Shown: positions 6,079 through 12,259 of the stretch, piece by piece | Layout: every line of letters starts with the position of its first letter | How positions within the stretch are numbered: position 1 is the first letter of the stretch | Origin: a virus | Reading direction: 5' to 3' (one strand) | DNA: 43,209 nucleotides | Virus record (IMG/VR): IMGVR_UViG_3300036829_000040 | Coordinates: 1-43,209 of that record | Made by a program: the position numbers and the translations under genes | Notes under the pieces: generated by a model | What the model was told of the DNA's origin: nothing | Database searches by the model: none | The model's input: the letters and a program-made list of their open reading frames with translations, nothing else

Positions 6079-6404
6079 TGTTCTGGTTCCTTCCAATCTA
6101 GTTGCGTCAGAGGATCATTGTCTGTGCGTGACGCTCGCACAAGTTTGGTGATGGCCGCAGCACACATCAGCAAGGTTGTCTCGTGCGCTGCCCGTCCACC
6201 AACATTCTCAGCCACTTTGATGTAGCCCTTGAGCCAGTCGAAAAGCACTGACGCGTCAGTGTTTTCGCCTGCCATCACATAGATGTCAGGTTCCATCGTT
6301 TTGACGTGCGCGATGATCTTGTCAAGATGATTGAGTGCTTGCGTCCACATTTCATCGGCACCGTGTATACGTGCCGGGTCGCGGTTGACTTCGGGAATGT
6401 CCAT
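6075..6404 (-). CDS. hypothetical protein, 109 aa, start-associated-sequence gene
   Basis: ATG 6404 directly follows the AGATTGGAGACAA start-associated sequence; a longer in-frame form to 6434 is not needed. The protein is helical (MWTQALNHLDKIIAHV, SVLFDWLKGYIKVAENV, TTLLMCAAAITKLVRA) with no known motif. It is the last of the seven start-associated-sequence genes and is coupled to the ParB-like gene downstream. Confidence 0.7.
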   Translation of the reverse strand: MDIPEVNRDPARIHGADEMWTQALNHLDKIIAHVKTMEPDIYVMAGENTDASVLFDWLKGYIKVAENVGGRAAHETTLLMCAAAITKLVRASRTDNDPLTQLDWKEPEQ

Positions 6405-6442
6405 CGTTGTCTCCAATCTCGGACTGTCACACATGTTACAGT
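6405..6442 (-). promoter_or_regulatory. start-associated sequence, copy 7 (with weak hairpin)
   Basis: Leftward RNA: a short stem ACUGU (6442-6438) with ACAGU (6427-6423), then AGATTGGAGACAA ending 2 bases before the ATG at 6404. It lacks the outer GAAA-loop hairpin of the other copies. Confidence 0.55.
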
Positions 6443-6697
6443 TCAGATGGCTACTAGGTACGGGTGCTCGTGGTCGTCACCCAGCTTGCGTGCTGTCACA
6501 ACATCGTTGAACAGTCGGATGACGGATTGTTCTGTCATACAATGGATTAGCGTGCCGTGGTGCTTGCCGCCGTCGATCATCAGCACGTATGCCATGCCGT
6601 GATCGTCTGGATGGTATTCGGCTGTAATGATTTCGGTAGCGCGCGCGAAGCGCATAAGTACGTGCGTCATGTCATCATCAGCTAGGGTGGTCGTCAT
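6443..6697 (-). CDS. hypothetical protein, 84 aa
   Basis: First gene after the intrinsic terminator at 6804-6838. The start is uncertain: ATG 6697 (MTTTLADDDMTHVLMRFARA) is chosen because coding-like sequence begins there, but ATG 6670 and an extension to 6793 are possible, and no strong ribosome site marks any of them. The protein looks like a small alpha/beta domain (MAYVLMIDGGKHHGTLIHC). Function unknown. It needs its own promoter or readthrough of the terminator; no convincing promoter was identified between 6700 and 6803. Confidence 0.6.
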   Translation of the reverse strand: MTTTLADDDMTHVLMRFARATEIITAEYHPDDHGMAYVLMIDGGKHHGTLIHCMTEQSVIRLFNDVVTARKLGDDHEHPYLVAI

Positions 6698-6803
6698 CTG
6701 CTGGACAGTACGCCTACCTGGTGACAATTGACCGCCCTGGTACATCAGCCGTATATACGCTCTGCGATGCCCATTGCTGGCTCTCAGATCCATTCTAAGA
6801 CAT

Positions 6804-6838
6804 AAAAAAAGCCGATACCCACGAATGGGTACCGGCTC
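6804..6838 (-). terminator. intrinsic terminator (UUCG loop, U7 tract)
   Basis: In the leftward RNA GCCGGUACCCA pairs with UGGGUAUCGGC (11 pairs, one G-U) around a UUCG tetraloop and is followed by seven U residues at 6810-6804. This is the best terminator in the window. It follows the ribbon-helix-helix gene and closes the start-associated-sequence block. Confidence 0.92.
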
Positions 6839-6852
6839 TCTCTATTTGTCTC

Positions 6853-6984
6853 CTAGCGGACGTAAGCGAATAATAGCCTACGTATCACTGTTGAAATTTC
6901 GTCTCCCTCACGTTTCGCCTTGATTTTGGCGCGATCCCACAGGTCGTCTGGTACGCGAACTGTGCGAATCTTCATGTCTGCCAT
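6853..6984 (-). CDS. ribbon-helix-helix DNA-binding protein, 43 aa
   Basis: Short gene from ATG 6984 to TAG 6853. The sequence MADMKIRTVRVPDDLWDRAK and then EISTVIRRLLFAYV is the standard ribbon-helix-helix (CopG/Arc/MetJ) pattern: a short strand ending in V-P-D-D-L-W, a helix, then a second helix with S-x-V-I-R. Such proteins are dimeric repressors. It lies between the DUF732 gene and the strong terminator. Its operator is not known; the 20-bp palindrome at 11932 and the 18-bp family are both possible. Confidence 0.75.
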   Translation of the reverse strand: MADMKIRTVRVPDDLWDRAKIKAKREGDEISTVIRRLLFAYVR

Positions 6985-6993
6985 AGCATTTGG

Positions 6994-7332
6994 TCACGCT
7001 TTCGTTGTTGGATACAGCCAGGCATTCAGCGCTGGCTCGTTTGACGGGCACAGCTCGGACACTGCAACCACGATGATGACCGACGTTGTGTGGGCCGAAA
7101 CTCCTGCTGCCACAGCGTTGTTCACGTCAGCCTGGATACCGGCGACACCGTAATACGAGATGTCACCGCATATCTGGTGTCCCAGCGTCAGCACTGCCTG
7201 CGACGGTTCGACACCGTAGCTTGCGACGCTGTTGATGTAGGACGATTCGTCGGCGTGTGCATCTTGAGCCATGCTCAAGGCAATCGCCGCCAGTGCACCC
7301 GCTGCCGCCGCGACTACTACAGACTTGTTCAT
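6994..7332 (-). CDS. DUF732-type secreted protein
   Basis: 112 residues from ATG 7332, placed directly after a start-associated sequence; a longer in-frame ORF to 7470 runs through the repeat and is rejected. Residues 1-27 (MNKSVVVAAAAGALAAIALS...) form a signal peptide ending near AHA-D. The mature part has YINSVASYGV, GHQICGDI and VSELCPSNEPAL, matching DUF732, a small two-cysteine helical secreted domain abundant in mycobacteria. Export would place it outside the membrane or in the envelope. Role unknown; a host-derived gene expressed early, possibly altering the envelope or superinfection, is an inference. Confidence 0.8.
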   Translation of the reverse strand: MNKSVVVAAAAGALAAIALSMAQDAHADESSYINSVASYGVEPSQAVLTLGHQICGDISYYGVAGIQADVNNAVAAGVSAHTTSVIIVVAVSELCPSNEPALNAWLYPTTKA

Positions 7333-7398
7333 TGTTGTCTCCAATCTAATTTGTTGTTGTGGGTTGAATAACCCAGCAGCACAGCCTCTTTCGAGGCT
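7333..7398 (-). promoter_or_regulatory. start-associated RNA cassette, copy 6
   Basis: Leftward RNA: hairpin AGCCUC-GAAA-GAGGCU (7398-7383), hairpin GGGUU-AUUC-AACCC (7374-7361), then AGATTGGAGACAACA before the ATG at 7332. The stem of the second hairpin differs from other copies but still pairs. Confidence 0.8.
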
Positions 7399-7411
7399 GG
7401 CTGAGTGCGAT

Positions 7412-7612
7412 TCATCTCCCTTTGTAGATCCGGACACGCCAGCGTGCCATCGGCCAACCATCCGGATCATGGGTTATGCCAATGGGTTTCACTTCGATCT
7501 GGTCGCCCGTTTCGGCTTGGCCGTCGCGCGCCACCTTCATTGTTGCGTCGTGTATCAGCAGCTCCGTCGTGCTTGGCAGAAACATCGGTGTGCAAACAAT
7601 TTCCTCGATCAT
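7412..7612 (-). CDS. hypothetical protein, 66 aa
   Basis: ATG 7612, directly after the stop of the 51-aa gene. It begins MIEEIVCTPMFLPS and ends WRVRIYKGR; hydrophobic strands suggest a small beta barrel. No family recognised. Its stop lies 14 bases before the outer hairpin of the next start-associated cassette. Confidence 0.65.
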   Translation of the reverse strand: MIEEIVCTPMFLPSTTELLIHDATMKVARDGQAETGDQIEVKPIGITHDPDGWPMARWRVRIYKGR

Positions 7613-7613
7613 G

Positions 7614-7769
7614 TCATTGCCCCATCATCGAGCGCGCGTAGCGCATTGTTGAGTCAATGACACGTTCGGCTTGCTGCCGCTGCTCCGGTGTGACCTTGGC
7701 CGGGTCAATCTTGAGTAGCAGCAACAGGTTTGACACTGCATCATGTTTGAACCAGTTGTAGCCGCTCAT
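7614..7769 (-). CDS. small hypothetical protein, 51 aa
   Basis: Short gene read directly from the sequence: ATG 7769 overlaps the previous stop as ATGA and the stop TGA lies at 7616-7614, just before the next ATG. It begins MSGYNWFKHDAVSNLLLLLK, then KVTPEQRQQAERVIDS, an amphipathic helical protein. No function assigned; supported by end-to-end coupling. Confidence 0.6.
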   Translation of the reverse strand: MSGYNWFKHDAVSNLLLLLKIDPAKVTPEQRQQAERVIDSTMRYARSMMGQ

Positions 7770-7972
7770 CGCTTGTGCGCCTTAAGCCAGTCCTGAAACG
7801 TTACGAGCTTGCCGCCCTTGGCTTTCCAGTGCGCGATGTCGGCTTCGTAATCGCCGGTGAATCTCTCACGCTGTACCTTTTGCCGTAACCGTTCTAGCCG
7901 GTAATCCCACACCAGTTCGGCGTGAGCCGGTGAACACGACGTGTGCCTTGGACTGCATGGTGTGAACGTCAT
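7766..7972 (-). CDS. hypothetical protein, 68 aa
   Basis: ATG 7972 has ribosome site GAGAGG and overlaps the stop of the 38-aa membrane protein as ATGA; the longer GTG form at 8002 overlaps that gene and is less likely. It begins MTFTPCSPRHTSC, then a charged helix (RLERLRQKVQRERF) and a WKAKGGKLVTFQDW segment. No domain recognised. Confidence 0.65.
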   Translation of the reverse strand: MTFTPCSPRHTSCSPAHAELVWDYRLERLRQKVQRERFTGDYEADIAHWKAKGGKLVTFQDWLKAHKR

Positions 7973-8085
7973 TTCCGGTACCTCTCTTGCTGTTTCGGCC
8001 ACGGTTTAGCTGTCGCTCTGGCGTAGGCTACTGCGACGTTGGTGATCAGCACCCACGCCGCAACGCTTATCCACAGCCACAGCAT
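7969..8085 (-). CDS. tiny membrane protein, 38 aa
   Basis: Start ATG 8085 overlaps the previous stop (TGATG) and the stop at 7971-7969 overlaps the next start. The N-terminus MLWLWISVAAWVLITNVAV is one membrane segment, followed by a basic tail (ARATAKPWPKQQERYRK) expected in the cytoplasm. Function unknown. Confidence 0.65.
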   Translation of the reverse strand: MLWLWISVAAWVLITNVAVAYARATAKPWPKQQERYRK

Positions 8086-8294
8086 CAGCCGACCTCTTTC
8101 GTGATGTCGAATGACCAGACGTCCCAAATGTGCACTTCGCCATCGACTTTCACGCCGTAGCGAAACTTGCCGCCAAAGGGCATGATGTCATGCACGGCAC
8201 CGAACCGACGAGGCTGGTTGGGCCAGCGAAACGACACCCGGTCACCGATACTGATACCATCCAGATCGACTGGCGGGCAGTTGATTTCGTTCAT
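8085..8294 (-). CDS. SH3-like small protein, 69 aa
   Basis: ATG 8294 after a start-associated cassette. The pattern ISIGDRVSFRW...RRFGAVHDIM...FRYGVKVDGEVHIWDVW is a small beta-barrel (SH3/KOW-like), in which a strand with G-D-R-V is followed by strands carrying G-V-K-V-D. Possibly a nucleic-acid- or protein-binding adaptor. Function unknown. Confidence 0.7.
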   Translation of the reverse strand: MNEINCPPVDLDGISIGDRVSFRWPNQPRRFGAVHDIMPFGGKFRYGVKVDGEVHIWDVWSFDITKEVG

Positions 8295-8350
8295 TTTGTC
8301 TCCAATCTCTGTGGACTGAGTTGTCCAGCGGCAGCACTGTTTCCAGTGCT
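8295..8350 (-). promoter_or_regulatory. start-associated RNA cassette, copy 5
   Basis: Leftward RNA: hairpin AGCACUG-GAAA-CAGUGCU (8350-8333), hairpin GGAC-AACUCA-GUCC (8326-8313), then AGATTGGAGACAAA before the ATG at 8294. The outer stem differs from the AGCCUC form in several bases on both arms while pairing is kept. Confidence 0.82.
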
Positions 8351-8364
8351 ACCTTCCTAACTAC

Positions 8365-8703
8365 TCAGTGAGTCGACCAGGTACTACCGTCGTCATGACT
8401 GTGCACACCAGCGGCCAGCGCGCCACGACTGACGCTGCGGCCCGCTAGCTGTTCTGCACGTGCAATGGCCATCTTGGTAGCGGCGGAACCGCTACGTGAG
8501 AGCATCCGGTAGACGCAAGCGTCAGTCATGCCGGAACGGTCGGAATCGCTTATGCCGGTGAACCTTACGCCACCTTGCGGACCAACCTTGATGCCCACTT
8601 TGCGTTGCGCTATGAGCTTGTCGATGATGGATGCTGCTTTGCGTACTTGTTCTTTGCGTTGCGCCAGTGTTTGACGTGGCGCAAGTATTGTGTCGCATGC
8701 CAT
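8365..8703 (-). CDS. hypothetical protein, 112 aa
   Basis: ATG 8703 directly after a start-associated cassette. The protein has a helical N-terminus (QTLAQRKEQVRKAASIIDKL), a strand-turn-strand KVGIKVGPQGGVRFTG and a helical, Ser/Ala-rich C-terminus. It lies two genes downstream of the Ycf46-like ATPase and may work with it. No domain named. Confidence 0.7.
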   Translation of the reverse strand: MACDTILAPRQTLAQRKEQVRKAASIIDKLIAQRKVGIKVGPQGGVRFTGISDSDRSGMTDACVYRMLSRSGSAATKMAIARAEQLAGRSVSRGALAAGVHSHDDGSTWSTH

Positions 8704-8776
8704 TTTGTCTCCAATCTTTAGTGGACTGAGTTGTCCACCGGCACAGCCTTTTTCAAGGCTGGCCGAGTACCACTCA
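8704..8776 (-). promoter_or_regulatory. start-associated RNA cassette, copy 4
   Basis: Covers the whole gap from the upstream stop (TGA 8776-8774). Leftward RNA: hairpin AGCCUU-GAAA-AAGGCU (8760-8745), hairpin GUGGAC-AACUCA-GUCCAC (8738-8721), then AGATTGGAGACAAA and the ATG at 8703. Confidence 0.82.
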
Positions 8777-9502
8777 GGCGGACAGGTCGAGGTTACGTCC
8801 CCGCGGTTTCGGTTCCGCCAGTTCGGCTACCTCAGTGTTGATGTCCAGGAACGCTGTTCGGGCCTTGCTGATCTTGCGTAGTGTGGTGCGGTCAATTTCT
8901 TTGGCCGCTACCTCACCGGCTTTCACCATCTTCGTTGCTGCCGCGCGTGCTGCCTTGATGGCAACCACTGTGCGGCCCTTGGCTTCCGGTGAAAGCATCT
9001 TGCCGACTTCGGTCAGTTGGTTCGCAGCAGCGCGAATAACCTTGGGGTCCAAGGCTTTTACGCCTCGCTGCATGTCTTCCATCAGCGAGCGAACCTCGCC
9101 GGTGATGACTCGCACAGTTTCTACGTCATCCTGTGCGATGCGACCGCAGATAACCCGAAACTCGATGTGCGTGGTTCTAGCGCTGGCGTTGAACTTGTCT
9201 GCCAGTGTTCGTCCTTGCGCGATAGCCTCGCGTAGCTCTGCTTCGCGACTGTTGGGGCACAGCAGCGCAAACTGAGACTTGGTGCATACCGACAGGATCA
9301 ATCCGCAGATCTTGGTGCGTTCCTTGATGGCGCGTTCCTGCTCATCAATGTCTACGACGAGCTTGCGGGTATGAATGTCGGTTATCTCAGACCGATCAAC
9401 GTATTTCACGTCACGGTCGTTGATCTGATATGTCACGTTGCCCTTGACAGCGGTACTCATGTGCACCAACAGACCAGGCTGTAGCGTACGAAATTCTGTC
9501 AT
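8774..9502 (-). CDS. hypothetical helical protein, probable ATPase companion, 242 aa
   Basis: ATG 9502 follows a start-associated cassette; the frame is open 21 codons upstream only because the cassette happens to lack a stop there. The N-terminal 60 residues are strand rich (LQPGLLVHMSTAV, NVTYQINDRDV), the rest is long helices (EAELREAIAQGRTLADKFN, GRTVVAIKAARAAATKMV). Position next to the AAA ATPase with a nearly identical leader suggests joint expression and perhaps a complex. No family recognised. Confidence 0.75.
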   Translation of the reverse strand: MTEFRTLQPGLLVHMSTAVKGNVTYQINDRDVKYVDRSEITDIHTRKLVVDIDEQERAIKERTKICGLILSVCTKSQFALLCPNSREAELREAIAQGRTLADKFNASARTTHIEFRVICGRIAQDDVETVRVITGEVRSLMEDMQRGVKALDPKVIRAAANQLTEVGKMLSPEAKGRTVVAIKAARAAATKMVKAGEVAAKEIDRTTLRKISKARTAFLDINTEVAELAEPKPRGRNLDLSA

Positions 9503-9575
9503 TTTGTCTCCAATCTCTGTTGAGCTGAATTGCTCACTGGCACAGCCTCTTTCGAGGCTGGCCAAGTGCTACTCA
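9503..9575 (-). promoter_or_regulatory. start-associated RNA cassette, copy 3
   Basis: Stop-to-start cassette. Leftward RNA: the ATPase stop TGA (9575-9573), hairpin AGCCUC-GAAA-GAGGCU (9559-9544), hairpin GAGC-AAUUCA-GCUC (9535-9522), AGATTGGAGACAAA, ATG 9502. It differs from copy 2 at a single base over about 76 bases. Confidence 0.85.
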
Positions 9576-11129
9576 GTTAAGGTCCAGCACCCTTGCTTTG
9601 GCACCCTTGCGGGGAGCCTCAACGATGGCTGCTGTGGCGGGGCGTGCGCGTCCCGCCCAGTATTCGCGCAGCTTGCCGATTTTCTCGGAAGCTGTTTTCG
9701 CAAGCGGCACAACAACTTTAGCCGCAAGCAACAGATCATCCGTTGTGACCTCGCGGGCACCGTCATTGAATGCTGCGAACATTGCATCCGGTACCAGAGC
9801 TGCAAGCTCAGCACCGGTGAATGAGTCGGTAGCGTCTGCGACGGTAGCGAAGTCAATCTTGCTGGCGTCACGTTTGTTGGTGCGTAGCGCCGCTGCGATG
9901 ATGGACTCACGTTCGACGTGGTTGGGTAGGTCAACCCACCAAACCTCGTCAAATCGGCCCTTGCGCAATAACTCTGGCGGCAGTTTCTCTGCATTGTTCG
10001 CTGTGGCTATGACGAATGCTTCGCCTTGGCGTTCCTGCATCCATGAGAGCAGGAATCCGAGAGCGTCTGCACTCACGCCACCGTCTGCCGATCCGTCAGT
10101 TGAGCCAGCTAGGGCCTTTTCAATTTCATCGACCCACACCACGCAACGCCCGATAGCCTCGATCATGCTAAAGGTGTTGCGCAGATTGGCTTCTGACTCA
10201 CCTACGTACTTGCCTTTCAGCGCGGCCAGGTCGATCCGGATAACCGGGATCTTCCATTCCGTGCCGATTGTCTTGCAGGCAAGTGACTTACCGCAACCAG
10301 GAACGCCGACTAGGATGGCACCCTTGGGGGCAGGCAGCCCGTATTCACGAGCTGCTGGGCTGTAAGCGCTGGCCCGCGAGACGAGCCAGGATTTCAGATT
10401 GTCAAGTCCACCAAGTGCTTTCAGGCCACCCTCGATTGGGTCGAACCATTCGGCACCGCCAGCCTTGGCAACGACGCGCTTCTTTTCAGCAGCTATGACA
10501 GCGGGGTCGATTCGCTTGGTCTGCACCAGCGAGCGAGCGAAGGTTGCTTGCGCTTGTTCGCCCGAAAGCCCTACTGCTGCATCAATTGCCGCGTCCCGGC
10601 TGCCGTTGATCATAGCGTCGGGCAGATCCTCGATTGTGACATCGAGTATCGCGGCGATTTCCTCGCGGTCAGGCAGCGGCCATTCGTAAACCGTTGTGTC
10701 GTCTGCCAATTCGGCAGGCACGTCCTTTGTAGGTGAGATGATGATGACGGCTTGTGCCTGGTCGCTGTCGCGGCCTGGCAGTGAGCGCGCAAGATTCCTC
10801 AAGCGCCGCAACGTAAGCAGACCGACCGGCGGATTGAGCCATGCGGGTAAGTCCCGCATGATCCACAGCCGTCGTTTTGTGCTGTTGTTGATTGCGTCAA
10901 GAGCTGCATCGGGGTCACCGACTGCATTGTCGTACGTGCTAAGCGGTTTACCGTTCAAACTGGTGAATCCTGCTGCCACGTCCCAGAATACGGGTTCGTA
11001 GTCCACAGTCGCACCGGCCTCGAACAGGTAGGGCTCAACGCGTCCTTCTTCGCGGGTCACTACCCAAAGCATTGGGTTGCGTGCGCGAAGCGATGCGGTG
11101 ATGTCCTGTGCCATCTCTTGTGATTTCAT
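9573..11129 (-). CDS. Ycf46-like AAA ATPase
   Basis: 518 residues from ATG 11129, set by the start-associated sequence. The N-terminal 200 residues (LRARNPMLWVVTREEGRVEP, RRLWIMRDLPAWL, AVIIISPTKDVPAEL) resemble the inactive first domain of Ycf46-type ATPases. The classical AAA core follows: Walker A GVPGCGKS near 280, Walker B VVWVDEIEKA near 335, sensor-1 VIATANN near 385, and an arginine-finger segment RKGRFDEVWWVDLP near 400, then the helical lid. It should form an ATP-driven ring or hexamer; the substrate is unknown. Phage copies are usually found among replication genes. It lies between two genes with matching leaders. Confidence 0.85.
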   Translation of the reverse strand: MKSQEMAQDITASLRARNPMLWVVTREEGRVEPYLFEAGATVDYEPVFWDVAAGFTSLNGKPLSTYDNAVGDPDAALDAINNSTKRRLWIMRDLPAWLNPPVGLLTLRRLRNLARSLPGRDSDQAQAVIIISPTKDVPAELADDTTVYEWPLPDREEIAAILDVTIEDLPDAMINGSRDAAIDAAVGLSGEQAQATFARSLVQTKRIDPAVIAAEKKRVVAKAGGAEWFDPIEGGLKALGGLDNLKSWLVSRASAYSPAAREYGLPAPKGAILVGVPGCGKSLACKTIGTEWKIPVIRIDLAALKGKYVGESEANLRNTFSMIEAIGRCVVWVDEIEKALAGSTDGSADGGVSADALGFLLSWMQERQGEAFVIATANNAEKLPPELLRKGRFDEVWWVDLPNHVERESIIAAALRTNKRDASKIDFATVADATDSFTGAELAALVPDAMFAAFNDGAREVTTDDLLLAAKVVVPLAKTASEKIGKLREYWAGRARPATAAIVEAPRKGAKARVLDLN

Positions 11130-11202
11130 TTTGTCTCCAATCTCTGTTGAGCTGAATTGCTCACTGGCACAGCCTCTTTCGAGGCTGGCCAAGCGCTACT
11201 CA
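11130..11202 (-). promoter_or_regulatory. start-associated RNA cassette, copy 2
   Basis: Stop-to-start cassette: TGA (11202-11200), hairpin AGCCUC-GAAA-GAGGCU (11186-11171), hairpin GAGC-AAUUCA-GCUC (11162-11149), AGATTGGAGACAAA, ATG 11129. Nearly identical to copy 3, which points to recent duplication or gene conversion. Confidence 0.85.
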
Positions 11203-11481
11203 GATCGTCTCGTATCCCCCCTGCTGAATCATGCTCACCAGGTATTCGACGCTCTCGGTTCTTTCCATGCCGTTGCTCGTGATCCACACGTAGGCATCGC
11301 GCACGTCCGTACCGTAGGGCATCATCCCAAAGTTGTTGGGACCGACGACAAGTGAGCGAAGCTCACCAGTGCGAATGTCGCTGTCGTTGGCCATCCAGCG
11401 GATCTTGGCCTTACTGCTGATGTTGTTCAGCAGTTCGCCAAGCGCGAAAGCATAAGCCGTGGTCAGGGTCGATTCTTTCAT
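11200..11481 (-). CDS. hypothetical protein, 93 aa, first gene of the early operon
   Basis: ATG 11481 after the start-associated sequence; an in-frame codon 4 positions earlier lies inside that sequence. The protein has a helical N-terminus (TTAYAFALGELLNNISSKAK), strands (LRSLVVGPNNFGMM, DAYVWITSNG) and a C-terminal helix. It is the promoter-proximal gene below the leftward promoter at 11950. No domain recognised. Confidence 0.7.
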   Translation of the reverse strand: MKESTLTTAYAFALGELLNNISSKAKIRWMANDSDIRTGELRSLVVGPNNFGMMPYGTDVRDAYVWITSNGMERTESVEYLVSMIQQGGYETI

Positions 11482-11554
11482 GTTTGTCTCCAATCTATTT
11501 GGTAGAGAATTGGTTTCAATTCCCTTGAAAGCCAGCCGATCGAAACCGGCTGGC
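11482..11554 (-). promoter_or_regulatory. start-associated RNA cassette, copy 1
   Basis: Leftward RNA: hairpin GCCAGCCG...CGGCUGGC with 8-base loop (11554-11531), hairpin GAAUUG-AAAC-CAAUUC (11522-11507), AGATTGGAGACAAAC, ATG 11481. Both stems differ completely in sequence from the other copies. A partial plus-strand copy of the core (AGATTGAAGGAGACAAGG) lies just beyond at 11563-11580. Confidence 0.78.
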
Positions 11555-11949
11555 AGTCAAGAAGATTGAAGGAGACAAGGATCGTACGAAATTGGGCCTT
11601 ACACTGACGCGGCCAGGTTGTGACGTGGTGTCCCACGTGTGCCCCTACTCAGTCTCGAAACCTTTTGGGTTGATACACTCACTGGTCTTACGCGAATCCC
11701 CTATGAAGCCAACATGTTTCAGCTGGTCTGACACAATGTGCGGGGGGACTTACTCTAAGCCCTATTCGCCAAATCCTGTGTTGCGCAACGCGGCTCGTCG
11801 TGTGCCCGAGTCTTACGCGTGTGCGAGAACCTGCTGTGCTTGGGTGACTTCTGCCGTGGTCCCCGCGTGTGCGAGAGGGGCGTGCGATGTGCCCCGGCGC
11901 GTCCTGCTGTGCTTGTTCTCTTTCGCGTCGTATTGACCGCTTGCGGTCA
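11555..11949 (-). other. long untranslated leader or non-coding RNA region
   Basis: No credible gene on either strand; the ORFs present are Cys/Arg-rich and lack ribosome sites. The leftward RNA predicted from the promoter at 11950 would carry about 460 bases ahead of ATG 11481. It contains a strong hairpin ACGTGG-4-CCACGT (11623-11638) and two pairs of direct repeats: CGTGTGCGAGA near 11818 and 11866, and CCTGCTGTGCTTG near 11830 and 11903. Could be an antitermination leader, a small RNA, or part of an origin; not resolved. Confidence 0.5.
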
Positions 11950-11951
11950 AT
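11932..11951. promoter_or_regulatory. 20-bp palindrome at the early promoter (candidate operator)
   Basis: ATTGACCGC TT GCGGTCAAT, a perfect 9-bp inverted repeat, abutting and partly overlapping the -10 box of the leftward promoter, so it covers the expected start site. This is a typical position for a repressor operator. No other copy was noticed. Confidence 0.6.
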
Positions 11952-11977
11952 CCTATCGTGTATATACAGAATGTCAA
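11950..11977 (-). promoter_or_regulatory. leftward sigma-A-type early promoter
   Basis: On the minus strand TTGACA (11977-11972), a 16-base spacer, and TAGGAT (11955-11950). The -35 is a perfect consensus and the -10 fits the TAnnnT pattern of actinobacterial housekeeping promoters. Start would be near 11943. It is well placed to drive the early operon from 11481 leftward. Confidence 0.7.
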
Positions 11978-12059
11978 CTACGGTAGAGGCCAGCAAACGG
12001 CCGGCATCGAGTTTGGAGCTCCATTGTTGCAGGTGGGAGCGTTCCTATGAGTATCCGAG

Positions 12060-12178
12060 CAAAGTAACAATTTTAACAGTGGCCTCAAAGATAACAGGCC
12101 GAAATGCCCTGTTCAGACAGGACAATTGGTGAATCCCGTTGCGGGACAGTGACTTTCAAAATGCAGGTTTACCTGCGG
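12060..12178 (-). terminator. hairpin cluster ending the late operon
   Basis: Leftward RNA after the last small gene holds GCAGG-UAAA-CCUGC followed by AUUUUG (12176-12156), then TCCCG-CAA-CGGGA, CCTGT-CTGA-ACAGG and GGCCT...AGGCC. The first looks like a weak intrinsic terminator; together they form a structured end region between late and early operons. No gene was found in 11982-12178. Confidence 0.5.
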
Positions 12179-12259
12179 TTATATACCGTAGCCGCTCGTG
12201 ATCATGGCCAGGGTAGGCAGGAACACGAACAGCACCCACCACGTAGGAATCCCAGACAT
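12179..12259 (-). CDS. tiny membrane protein, 26 aa
   Basis: ATG 12259 overlaps the previous stop (TGATG); TAA ends at 12179. The product is one hydrophobic segment, MSGIPTWWVLFVFLPTLAMI then TSGYGI. Last gene of the late operon. Very short, so the call rests on coupling and membrane-segment composition. Could contribute to lysis or superinfection control; unknown. Confidence 0.5.
   Translation of the reverse strand: MSGIPTWWVLFVFLPTLAMITSGYGI

Noticed and set aside
8774-9565. Upstream extension of the 242-aa protein and of the AAA ATPase by 21 identical residues
   Set aside because: The shared residues come from reading the repeated RNA cassette; the ATG after the start-associated sequence is the sensible start.
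11592-11996. ORFs on both strands in the control region
   Set aside because: Cys- and Arg-rich translations, no ribosome sites, and overlap with a strong promoter and palindrome.
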